Source: a bacterium
GTDB lineage: Bacteria > Cyanobacteriota > Vampirovibrionia > Gastranaerophilales > Gastranaerophilaceae
Length of the DNA: 12,908 nt
Assembly (NCBI GenBank): GCA_024408905.1
Contig: JAKSUP010000018.1
Coordinates: forward strand, 1-12,908
Reading direction: 5' to 3'
The notes under the pieces are model-generated. The model saw nothing but the letters and a program-made list of their open reading frames with translations, was not told the DNA's origin and ran no database searches. How positions within the stretch are numbered: the stretch's first letter is position 1; every line of letters starts with the position of its first letter. Below are positions 6,405 to 12,663 of this stretch, piece by piece. The position numbers and the translations under genes are program-made.

Positions 6405-7049
6405 TTACACAGGGGTTGATGTAGCAAAGCAAGTTATGTTAGAAATATTTGCCGTTTTTAGAGACATAATCATTTCTTCAAACGTCGCGCCCGTTGTACA
6501 AATATCGTCTACTAATAATACTTTTGTACCGTTATAGAAGGAGTTGTTAACTTTAAAAGCTTGAGAAAGGTTTTGCAGACGCTCTTTTCTCGTTAATTTA
6601 TATTGAGGTTTTGTATCTTTAATTCTTTCAATCAAACTATAATTACATTTCCATCCGGTAAGCTTGGAAAGTTCTTCACAAACAAGCTCCATGTGATTAT
6701 ATTTGCGTTTTTTAATTCTATTTTTGTGCAAAGGAACAGGAACTAATTCATATTCTTCTTTTAATTTTCCGATTTGTTTTAGGTAATCATACATAAATTT
6801 TGCTTGATAATAGGCCAATTCCCTTTGCTTATGATATTTAACTCCCCTGATAAGTTTTTGCAGTTCTTTTGTATAAAACCCTGCACAATATACATCAACA
6901 CCGTCAATAACTCTGTTTGCACCATGTTCACAAAATTCAAGTTTTGCATAACAATCAGGACACATTTTTAATGAAGTTTTTGATTTTCCACAAAAATAAC
7001 ATTTTTTCCTATAGATTAAATCTAATAAGGACTCCAAAATCTTTTTCAT
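6405..7049 (-). CDS. comF: ComF family phosphoribosyltransferase-like protein
   Basis: 214 aa. The N-terminus has two CxxC pairs (C17/C20 and C30/C33), the zinc-binding knuckle of ComF/ComFC proteins. The C-terminal half is a type I phosphoribosyltransferase fold with the PRPP-binding loop VLLVDDICTTGATFEE, preceded by the family stretch LVPVPLHKNRIKKRKYNHME. ComF proteins are needed for DNA uptake in transformable bacteria but occur widely; their reaction is not settled. Start ATG 7047-7049 has no Shine-Dalgarno, and a TATAAT lies six bases upstream, so the mRNA may be leaderless. It is divergent from glnA with 106 bases between starts. Confidence 0.9.
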   Translation of the reverse strand: MKKILESLLDLIYRKKCYFCGKSKTSLKMCPDCYAKLEFCEHGANRVIDGVDVYCAGFYTKELQKLIRGVKYHKQRELAYYQAKFMYDYLKQIGKLKEEYELVPVPLHKNRIKKRKYNHMELVCEELSKLTGWKCNYSLIERIKDTKPQYKLTRKERLQNLSQAFKVNNSFYNGTKVLLVDDICTTGATFEEMIMSLKTANISNITCFATSTPV

Positions 7050-7055
7050 AAAACT

Positions 7056-7061
7056 ATTATA
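7056..7061 (-). promoter_or_regulatory. TATAAT -10 element of comF, leaderless arrangement
   Basis: On the minus strand a perfect TATAAT occupies 7061-7056 and the ATG begins six bases later, so transcription would start at the ATG itself. No good -35 was found at 16-18 bases. No ribosome binding site is present. Confidence 0.45.
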
Positions 7062-7090
7062 TTCTAAAACTGTTAATTTTGCTTAAAACA

Positions 7091-7125
7091 TTGACCTTTT
7101 AAAGAAAATACGGTATTTTTATACT
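7091..7125 (+). promoter_or_regulatory. glnA promoter region with an embedded palindrome
   Basis: TTGACC (7091-7096) and TATACT (7120-7125) are 23 bases apart, too far for a normal pair; TATTTT (7114-7119) is at 17 bases but weak. Between them lies a perfect palindrome AAAATAC-G-GTATTTT (7105-7119). A promoter with poor spacing plus an operator-like dyad suggests regulation, as expected for glutamine synthetase. No NtcA (GTA-N8-TAC) or GlnR-type site was seen. Confidence 0.4.
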
Positions 7126-7155
7126 ATAGAATAAGTAAGTTATGAGAGGTTTTTT

Positions 7156-8517
7156 ATGGATTTTAATCATGTTCCTATGAATGGAGAAAGTTATTCAAAT
7201 GAAGATATCAAACGCATTGTACAAGAATATAATGTTCAATTTATAAAACTGCAGTTTGTTGATATTAACGGACAGGTTAAAAACCTTGCTGTTCCTTCAG
7301 AACATATAGACAGGGTTTTAAATAACGAAATTATGCTTGATGGTTCTTCTATAAAAGGTTTTAGAAATATAGAAACATCAGATATGTTTTTCCATCCTGA
7401 TAAAAATACTTTCCAAATTCTTCCTTGGCAAGAAAACGATGGGAAGAATTCTGCAAGATTAATTTGTGATATTTATAATGCAGACGGAACACCATTTGAG
7501 GGATGTCCAAGATGTAATTTAAAAAGATTAATGGCAGAAGCTCAAAATCTCGGATTATCAATGAATATTGGTCCTGAAGCTGAATTTTTCTTGTTCGAAA
7601 GAGATGAAGACGGACAAATTACAACAAAAACCCACGACAGGGCAGGATATTATGACATGGGGCCTGACGATTTAGGAGAAGCCGTTAGGGCTGATATCGT
7701 AAGCACATTACAAGAAATGGATTTTGATATTGAAGCTTCTCACCACGAAGGTGCTGATGGTCAACACGAAGTAGATTTTAAATATTCAGACATATTAACA
7801 ACTGCCGATAATGTTGTGACATTTAGAATTGCTGTTAAAGCTATCGCAGCACAGTATGGATTGCATGCAACATTTATGCCAAAACCGGTTTACGGAATAA
7901 ACGGTTCAGGCATGCATTGTAATATATCATTAGCTCGAGACGGACAAAATGCTTTTTATGATGAAAATGCACAGTTCCAACTCTCTGAAACTGCACGATA
8001 TGCAATTGGTGGACTTTTGAAACATATTAAAAGTATAACGGCAATTCTTAACCCAACGGTAAACAGTTACAAACGATTGGTTCCGGGATATGAAGCACCT
8101 GTTTATATGGCTTGGTCTTTGGCAAACAGAAGCGCCCTTTTGAGAGTTCCGTCTAAACGTGGAGCTTCTACAAGAGTTGAGCTTCGTTCACCTGATCCTA
8201 GCTGCAACCCGTATTTAGCATTTGCAACTATTTTAGCAGCTTGTATTGACGGTGTCAGAAACAAAATTGAGCCTCCAAAACCTGTTGATGGAAACATTTA
8301 TAAATTTACGGATAAAGAAAGAAAACGCCTTAGAATTGAATCATTACCAGGAAGTTTAAAAGAAGCATTAGTTTGTATGCAAAATTCTCTAATTGTTAAA
8401 AATGCACTTGGTGAACATATTTTAGAAGAATTTTTAACAGCCAAAGAAATCGAATGGGACAGCTACAGAACAGATGTCTCCGAGTGGGAGATTAATAAGT
8501 ATTTGGCTAAATACTAA
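7156..8517 (+). CDS. glnA: Glutamine synthetase, type I (GSI-alpha-like)
   Basis: 453 aa; joins ammonia and glutamate to glutamine with ATP, as a cytoplasmic dodecamer. Motifs in order: the latch region MLDGSSIKGF (60-69); metal-binding GPEAEFFLF (E141, E143); HHEGADGQHEVD (196-207); GINGSGMH (H254); NPTVNSYKRLVPGYEAP; NRSALLRVP (R325); and STRVELRSPDPSCNPYLA. The length and the lack of the insertion found in the longer beta type fit GSI-alpha, which is feedback-controlled rather than adenylylated. One oddity is that the usual HHEVAPGQHE reads HHEGADGQHE here. GAGAGG (7144-7149) six bases upstream fixes the start. It has a single-gene layout, divergent from comF. Confidence 0.97.
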   Translation: MDFNHVPMNGESYSNEDIKRIVQEYNVQFIKLQFVDINGQVKNLAVPSEHIDRVLNNEIMLDGSSIKGFRNIETSDMFFHPDKNTFQILPWQENDGKNSARLICDIYNADGTPFEGCPRCNLKRLMAEAQNLGLSMNIGPEAEFFLFERDEDGQITTKTHDRAGYYDMGPDDLGEAVRADIVSTLQEMDFDIEASHHEGADGQHEVDFKYSDILTTADNVVTFRIAVKAIAAQYGLHATFMPKPVYGINGSGMHCNISLARDGQNAFYDENAQFQLSETARYAIGGLLKHIKSITAILNPTVNSYKRLVPGYEAPVYMAWSLANRSALLRVPSKRGASTRVELRSPDPSCNPYLAFATILAACIDGVRNKIEPPKPVDGNIYKFTDKERKRLRIESLPGSLKEALVCMQNSLIVKNALGEHILEEFLTAKEIEWDSYRTDVSEWEINKYLAKY

Positions 8518-8571
8518 CGCAAAACTTTTTTATTAAACAAATTATATATTTTGTTATATCAGTAATGTTTA

Positions 8572-8690
8572 CCTCTCCTAGGGGGAGCGAATTTTCGGAA
8601 GGGTGCAGGCGAAGCCAAACCCGTAAGTTCGAGTCGGACGTTACTCCGACGAGAACCCGAATAATTCAAGACAGGGTAGTGTGAGGGTTT
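8572..8690 (+). ncRNA. Candidate structured RNA with a three-way junction, family not recognised
   Basis: 47 of 80 bases from 8581 to 8660 are G/C, against roughly a quarter in the flanks. A closing stem GAATTTTCGG (8589-8598) pairs with CCGAATAATTC (8657-8667, one bulged base). It encloses two hairpins. The first is GGG (8601-8603)/CCC (8620-8622) with inner GGC/GCC. The second is GTTC-GA-GTCGGA (8627-8638) / TCCGAC-GA-GAAC (8645-8656), ten pairs around a tandem G-A internal loop. A 5' hairpin CTCTCC/GGGGAG (8573-8587 region) precedes it, and GTGAGGG followed by TTTTATTTTT (8680 on) could terminate transcription. It does not match the core motifs I know for 4.5S, tmRNA, RNase P or common riboswitches. 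Strand is chosen from the T-run and gene direction. It could be a free small RNA, a 3' element of glnA or a leader of the next gene. Confidence 0.55.
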
Positions 8691-8708
8691 TATTTTTCTT
8701 TTATTTTA

Positions 8709-8760
8709 TTTGGAGCTTTCTTTCTCTTTACTGTGCAACAAAGAGAAAGAAATGCCCAAA
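8709..8760. repeat. Long near-perfect hairpin (20 bp, two single-base bulges)
   Basis: TTTGG-a-GC-TTTCTTTCTCTTT (8709-8729) pairs with AAAGAGAAAGAAA-t-GC-CCAAA (8740-8760). The innermost 13 pairs are perfect and the loop is ACTGTGCAAC. No T-run follows on the plus strand, so it is not a standard terminator. The symmetric purine/pyrimidine arms suggest a dispersed palindromic repeat or a processing/stability element. Confidence 0.6.
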
Positions 8761-8807
8761 GAAAAAATATAAAATTAATTAAAACTCAATACATTAAAAT
8801 ATATATT

Positions 8808-8872
8808 TTGATGAACACCCAACCATATATCCTATAAATATATGGTTACAATTTTCAAATGGTTATTATAAT
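8808..8872 (+). promoter_or_regulatory. Promoter region with 10-base palindrome before the TPR-glycosyltransferase gene
   Basis: Perfect inverted repeat AACCATATAT (8821-8830) / ATATATGGTT (8838-8847), loop CCTATAA. The likely promoter is GTTACA (8845-8850), 16 bases, TATAAT (8867-8872), which would start transcription about 8879 just before the ribosome site AGGGGG (8880-8885). A second possible pair is TTGATG (8808-8813), 19 bases, TATAAA (8833-8838). The palindrome overlaps the -35 of one and the -10 of the other, as an operator would. Confidence 0.5.
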
Positions 8873-8893
8873 TGGTATTAGGGGGAAAATGTT

Positions 8894-10378
8894 ATGCCTA
8901 CAATTGAAGAAATTATAAATGAAGGATTTTCGTTACATCAAACCGGACGCTTGGAAGAAGCAGAGAACATTTACCATGAAGCTCTTTCTGTAAGCAGCGA
9001 GAACGCAGAAGTGTGTAACCTGTTAGGGGTGCTAAAACTACAGCAAAATGATGTTAATTCTGCAGTTGAATGGTCACAAAAAGCTATTTCTATTTCTCCT
9101 GAAGCATATTTTTATGAAACCCTTTTCCAAGCTTATATTCGTGGCAAATTTTATGAAAAAATAACTGAATGTGAACAAATTATTTGCACAAAATTCCCAA
9201 ATAATTTCTCCCTAATGTTCAATATTGCCGTTGCATATAAAAATTTAAAACAAAACAAGCAAGCCATAAAATATTATGACAAAGCATTAAAAATTAATCC
9301 GTCTTCATATCAAGCCTGGTTCAACCTTGCTCATATATATAATATCGAGGGACAGTGTAAAAACGGTCTTGATGCAATGAAAATTTGTAATAAATTAAAT
9401 CCGAACGATAAAGAAACAGAATACTTTTTATCTTTGGCATTAATGCGTGTAAAAGATTATACCAAAGGATTAAAGTATTTTGAGAAAAGACTTTGTAAAG
9501 AAACGGCTGTTGCATTACAAAACAGAACTTATCCGAATTTATGCTCTTTGGATAGGCTATGGAATGGTGAAAACATAAAAGACAAAACTATTCTTGTATA
9601 TTATGAAGCAGGATATGGTGACGTCATAATGTTTTCAAGATATCTTCCATTACTTAAAAACCGTTGCAAGAAACTTATATTCTACCCACAAAAACCTTTA
9701 GTACCATTATTTGAGGAAAGTGGTTTGGGAATTGATGAACTCATTGAAGGTTTTATTCCTGAACAAAATCTTAGTTTTGATGTTCATGCCCCTTTACTAA
9801 GCTTACCATACCTTTTAGGCTTGAAAGGAGATAATGTTTTTGCCTCTCCTGAAGGATACATAAAAGCTAATCCGGATTTAACAGAAGATTTCCGTCATAA
9901 ATACTTTGACAACAAAAAGCTCAAAATAGGTATAAAATGGCAAGGAAATACATATTATGACCAAGATAGAGTAATTCCTGCAGAAATGTTCTTGCCACTA
10001 ATTGATATTGAAAATACTCAATTCTATTCATTCCAAACCTTTGAAGGTTCAGAAGATATTAAACAATTAACCGACAAAACAAACATTATAGATATCGGAA
10101 AAGACTTAATCGACTTCGGACAAACTGCTGCTGCAATACAAAACCTTGACCTTATAATTTGTAATGACACATCTTTAGCTCATCTTGCCGGCGCTATGGG
10201 AAAACCATGCTTTGTAATTTTACCATACGAAGTTAATTGGAGATGGCACGAAGATTTGAGCCACTGCGATTGGTACAATAGTATAAAATTATTCCGTCAA
10301 AAAGCTATTGGCGATTGGAACGGTGTCTTTGAAGAAGTTAAAAACACTATGATAAGCGCGATTAGTAAAAATAAATAG
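8894..10378 (+). CDS. TPR protein with C-terminal glycosyltransferase (GT9/heptosyltransferase-like) domain
   Basis: 494 aa. Residues 1 to about 210 are TPRs (e.g. EAENIYHEALSVSSENAEVC, YYDKALKINPSSYQAWFNLA, KETEYFLSLALMRV). From about 225 to the end is a GT-B-type glycosyltransferase half like those fused to TPRs in many bacteria: VYYEAGYGDVIMFSRYLPLL (235 on) and, near 420-436, the sugar-nucleotide site ICNDTSLAHLAGAMGKPC. The acceptor is unknown; cell-surface polysaccharide or protein glycosylation are the usual roles. No signal peptide or membrane segment. Start ATG 8894 has AGGGGG at 8880-8885. It is alone in its direction, with its own promoter and possible operator. It ends two bases from the convergent 80-aa gene. 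Confidence 0.88.
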   Translation: MPTIEEIINEGFSLHQTGRLEEAENIYHEALSVSSENAEVCNLLGVLKLQQNDVNSAVEWSQKAISISPEAYFYETLFQAYIRGKFYEKITECEQIICTKFPNNFSLMFNIAVAYKNLKQNKQAIKYYDKALKINPSSYQAWFNLAHIYNIEGQCKNGLDAMKICNKLNPNDKETEYFLSLALMRVKDYTKGLKYFEKRLCKETAVALQNRTYPNLCSLDRLWNGENIKDKTILVYYEAGYGDVIMFSRYLPLLKNRCKKLIFYPQKPLVPLFEESGLGIDELIEGFIPEQNLSFDVHAPLLSLPYLLGLKGDNVFASPEGYIKANPDLTEDFRHKYFDNKKLKIGIKWQGNTYYDQDRVIPAEMFLPLIDIENTQFYSFQTFEGSEDIKQLTDKTNIIDIGKDLIDFGQTAAAIQNLDLIICNDTSLAHLAGAMGKPCFVILPYEVNWRWHEDLSHCDWYNSIKLFRQKAIGDWNGVFEEVKNTMISAISKNK

Positions 10379-10380
10379 TT

Positions 10381-10623
10381 TTATTTAGTCAATTGTTCCC
10401 ATAATGAAAAATGGTGATGTTTTAATACACCATCTGTTTCTTCTATAACTTCTTTTCCGTTATATGTATAAACTTGATTTCCGTTAAGAATAACCTTTTG
10501 TGGAACTCCTTGAGAATCTCTGATAATATTTTTTGTAGCAGGATTTTGTACTTTAGATGATTTTTTAAATGATTGTAACATCATTTTGAAAGGTCTTCTT
10601 ATAGGATTAATTTTTAATGACAT
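10381..10623 (-). CDS. Hypothetical 80-aa basic protein, convergent with the glycosyltransferase gene
   Basis: No family recognised. Minus-strand ATG (10621-10623) has AAGGGG eight bases upstream (10632-10637) and a TATAAA -10-like element at 10662-10657, both in good position. TAA is at 10381-10383, two bases from the stop of the convergent gene. The N-terminus is basic (MSLKINPIRRPFKMMLQSFK). The middle IRDSQGVPQKVILNGNQVYT followed by YNGKEVIEETDGVLK looks like short beta strands with alternating G/N turns. No signal peptide and no transmembrane segment. No separate terminator is seen, so its mRNA may run into antisense of the glycosyltransferase gene. Confidence 0.65.
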   Translation of the reverse strand: MSLKINPIRRPFKMMLQSFKKSSKVQNPATKNIIRDSQGVPQKVILNGNQVYTYNGKEVIEETDGVLKHHHFSLWEQLTK

Positions 10624-10755
10624 ATTTCATACCCCTTGTTCATGTACTTATATGTATTTATACTATCACTAAAAAACTTAAAAAAATAATTTGTTTTTGT
10701 TGATATAAAAAGTAAACAAAATGTTACAAATAGTAGAAATTATTTTTTTTATTCA

Positions 10756-10773
10756 TTACAATATTCATTGTAA
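10756..10773 (+). promoter_or_regulatory. 7-base inverted repeat over the probable -10 of the HTH gene
   Basis: TTACAAT (10756-10762), ATTC, ATTGTAA (10767-10773). TACAAT at 10757-10762 is one base off the -10 consensus and lies in the left arm, so a dimer bound here would block transcription. The next gene encodes a putative DNA-binding protein, so self-regulation is possible. Confidence 0.4.
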
Positions 10774-10800
10774 CGATGAGAAACGAGGGGTTGGAAATTA

Positions 10801-11307
10801 ATGAGCACAAATCAAGATAAAGTTTTGTTACCTAATGATGTCAGAAAGCTTTTAAACGTTGATAATAGAGAGATTGTAGAACTTTGTAAAAAAACTTCTG
10901 TTAATCCTAAAAAAGATTCCAGAGGTCAAATCTATTTTTCTATAGATGAAGTTAAAAAGTTAAGAAACGCAAAAACATCTGTTATTGCAGAAATGAATGA
11001 AAAGAAAGCTTTATCCGTTGTTTCAAAACCTCAATCACAAATGGTTGTTAATAACTTAATCGATACTCTTACTCAAATGGAAAATAATATTACAACCTCT
11101 ATGACAAAAGTTATTGATGAAAAGCTTGAAGGCATGGATGATGTTGTCCTTGAACTTGTTCGTTGCAAAACCGAAAACGAAAATCTTAAAAATAAAGTTA
11201 ACGAATTAAATAAAGAAAACTTTAAACTTAAAAATATGTTAAATAGTTTTAAACCATTGTTGTGTGGTTTTTATATTAAAAAAGAAGAAGATAGCATTTT
11301 ATTATAA
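10801..11307 (+). CDS. Putative DNA-binding protein: N-terminal HTH (MerR-like) and C-terminal coiled coil
   Basis: 168 aa, no named family recognised. Residues about 8-56 (LLPNDVRKLLNVDNREIVEL, then CKKTSVNPKKDSRGQIYFSI and DEVKKLR) resemble a MerR-type winged helix: helix-turn-helix, wing with RGQIYF, then a helix. The middle is flexible. Residues about 120-150 (KTENENLKNKVNELNKEN then FKLKNMLNSF) form a leucine-zipper-like coiled coil, so a dimer is likely. No ligand domain is evident. The ribosome site GAGGGG (10785-10790) is 10 bases from the ATG, slightly long. It lies 72 bases upstream of recA in the same direction, so read-through into recA is possible. Role unknown; transcription factor or nucleoid-type protein are candidates. 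Confidence 0.75.
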   Translation: MSTNQDKVLLPNDVRKLLNVDNREIVELCKKTSVNPKKDSRGQIYFSIDEVKKLRNAKTSVIAEMNEKKALSVVSKPQSQMVVNNLIDTLTQMENNITTSMTKVIDEKLEGMDDVVLELVRCKTENENLKNKVNELNKENFKLKNMLNSFKPLLCGFYIKKEEDSILL

Positions 11308-11335
11308 TTTGTACACATGCCCATCAAGGGATTAG

Positions 11336-11365
11336 TGTAATTATTGTAATAGTTTGTATGAAACT
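11336..11365 (+). promoter_or_regulatory. recA upstream region: -10-like hexamers and a short dyad
   Basis: Two TGTAAT hexamers (11336-11341 and 11345-11350), each one base from the -10 consensus, are followed by the dyad AGTTT-GTATG-AAACT (11351-11365), which sits where an SOS-type repressor could act. TACACA at 11312-11317 is a weak -35 18 bases before the first. None of the known LexA box consensus sequences is matched exactly. Confidence 0.35.
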
Positions 11366-11379
11366 TGGGAAGTGAAATT

Positions 11380-12399
11380 ATGGCAAAAGAAGAAACTATA
11401 CCTGTATCAGAGGAAAGAAATAAAGCGCTCAAATTAGCAATCGAAAAGATTGAAAAAGATTTTGGCAAAGGCGCAATTATGAAGCTTGGCGACAAGCCGG
11501 CTGTAAGCGTAGAAACAATTCCTACAGGAGCTTTAGCTCTTGATGTTGCACTTGGTGTCGGAGGAATTCCAAGAGGCCGTATAATTGAAGTTTATGGCCC
11601 AGAATCATCAGGTAAAACAACTTTGGCACAACATATCGTTGCAGAATGTCAGAAAAAAGGTGGTATTGCAGCTTTCGTTGACGCAGAACACGCTCTTGAC
11701 CCTGAATATGCAAGAAATTTGGGAGTAAATGTTGATGAACTTTTGATTTCACAACCTGATACAGGAGAACAAGCTCTTGACATTACAGAAGAACTTGTTC
11801 GTTCAGGCGCAGTTGATATAATCGTTGTAGACTCTGTTGCAGCTCTTGTTCCAAAAGCTGAAATAGAAGGCTCAATGGAAGATCAACAAATGGGATTACA
11901 AGCAAGACTTATGTCAAAAGCTTTAAGAAAACTTACAGGTGTTATCGGGAAAACAAATACAACTGTAATTTTCATTAACCAGTTAAGACAAAAAATCGGT
12001 GTTATGTACGGAAACCCTGAAACTACAACAGGTGGTAATGCACTGAAATACTATGCTTCTGTACGTATGGAAATCAGGAGAACAGAAGGTTTGAAAGGTG
12101 AAGGCGAAGATATCGGAAACCATGTAAGAGTTAGGGTATTAAAGAACAAAGTAGCTCCTCCTTTCAGAACAGCAGAATTTGATATTATTTTCGGAAAAGG
12201 TATATGCAAAATCGGTAATATTTTAGACGTAGCTGTTGATTTGGATATTGTGAAAAAAGCAGGTTCTTGGTTTAGCTATAAAGAAGAAAAACTGGGACAA
12301 GGAAGGGATAAATCAAAAGAATATTTAGCAGAAAATCCTGCTATATTAAACGAAATAGAAACTCTCGTCAGAGAGAAACTAGCATTAAACAATCAATAA
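11380..12399 (+). CDS. recA: Recombinase RecA
   Basis: 339 aa. Forms ATP-dependent filaments on single-stranded DNA for homologous recombination and triggers LexA-type self-cleavage. Clear family sequence throughout: the N-terminal oligomerisation helix [20 protein letters not shown], Walker [10 protein letters not shown] (73-81), [13 protein letters not shown], Walker [16 protein letters not shown], the DNA-binding loops around [10 protein letters not shown] and [19 protein letters not shown], and a full C-terminal domain. It lacks the acidic C-terminal tail seen in some RecAs (it ends EKLALNNQ). The start is set at ATG 11380 (MAKEETIP) with GGGAAG (11367-11372) seven bases upstream; an in-frame TTG at 11365 gives an unlikely longer form. 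Probably monocistronic, or transcribed with the HTH gene before it. Confidence 0.98.
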   Translation: MAKEETIPVSEERNKALKLAIEKIEKDFGKGAIMKLGDKPAVSVETIPTGALALDVALGVGGIPRGRIIEVYGPESSGKTTLAQHIVAECQKKGGIAAFVDAEHALDPEYARNLGVNVDELLISQPDTGEQALDITEELVRSGAVDIIVVDSVAALVPKAEIEGSMEDQQMGLQARLMSKALRKLTGVIGKTNTTVIFINQLRQKIGVMYGNPETTTGGNALKYYASVRMEIRRTEGLKGEGEDIGNHVRVRVLKNKVAPPFRTAEFDIIFGKGICKIGNILDVAVDLDIVKKAGSWFSYKEEKLGQGRDKSKEYLAENPAILNEIETLVREKLALNNQ

Positions 12400-12403
12400 T
12401 AGA

Positions 12404-12429
12404 GCATGCCTTTATAAAAATTGGCATGC
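12404..12429. repeat. Inverted repeat directly after recA
   Basis: GCATGCC (12404-12410), 12-base loop, GGCATGC (12423-12429), five bases after the recA stop. No T-run follows (CATAAAAACTT), so it is at best a weak terminator or an mRNA 3' stabilising hairpin. Confidence 0.45.
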
Positions 12430-12505
12430 CATAAAAACTTAATAATTTTGGGAGAAATTGGGGAAACCCACTAGATTCCTTATATTCAAGCTTTTCACAA
12501 AATGC

Positions 12506-12535
12506 TTGACATGGCATGGAAAAGTATGGTATAAA
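12506..12535 (+). promoter_or_regulatory. Strong consensus-like promoter with no obvious gene
   Basis: TTGACA (12506-12511, perfect), 18-base spacer, TATAAA (12530-12535, one mismatch), giving a start near 12542. It is the best -35/-10 pair in the window, yet a strong terminator begins about 20 bases downstream of the predicted start. Confidence 0.6.
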
Positions 12536-12561
12536 GTTAGTGGGGTAAATGTATATTTTTG

Positions 12562-12596
12562 AGTCTTGCACATTCTGCAAGACTTTCCTTTTTTTA
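12562..12596 (+). terminator. Intrinsic terminator
   Basis: Perfect 9-bp stem AGTCTTGCA (12562-12570) / TGCAAGACT (12576-12584), 5-base loop CATTC, then TTCCTTTTTTT. Classical plus-strand terminator. It would end recA transcripts about 190 bases after the stop codon and also any transcript from the promoter at 12506-12535. Confidence 0.9.
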
Positions 12597-12663
12597 AATC
12601 CCTGTTTTAGATTAATTTTATTGAGCTTTATCCAAGCGACAACTAGAAGAGTAACCGTTAACT

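Larger units (their letters stand above)
8518..8893. other. 376-base intergenic region with several structured elements
   Basis: No protein gene is supported. It holds, in order: an AT-rich dyad AACAAA/TTTGTT (8536-8555), a GC-rich candidate structured RNA (8572-8690), a long near-perfect hairpin (8709-8760), and a palindrome overlapping promoter elements (8821-8872) ahead of the TPR-glycosyltransferase gene. Confidence 0.7.

Noticed and set aside
8627..8635. tRNA gene suggested by GTTCGAGTC (T-arm-like)
   Set aside because: No acceptor, D or anticodon arms at the right distances; the bases belong to a longer hairpin.
8572..8690. SRP (4.5S) RNA, tmRNA, RNase P RNA or a common riboswitch
   Set aside because: The GC-rich element lacks the conserved cores I know (e.g. 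the GGAA-loop SRP domain, the tmRNA start, the RNase P GAGGAAAGTCC) and folds as a three-way junction instead. A covariance search is still needed.
11309..11322. TTGTACACATGCC as a cyanobacterial-type LexA box
   Set aside because: Only one half-site matches the consensus and the spacing to recA is unremarkable.
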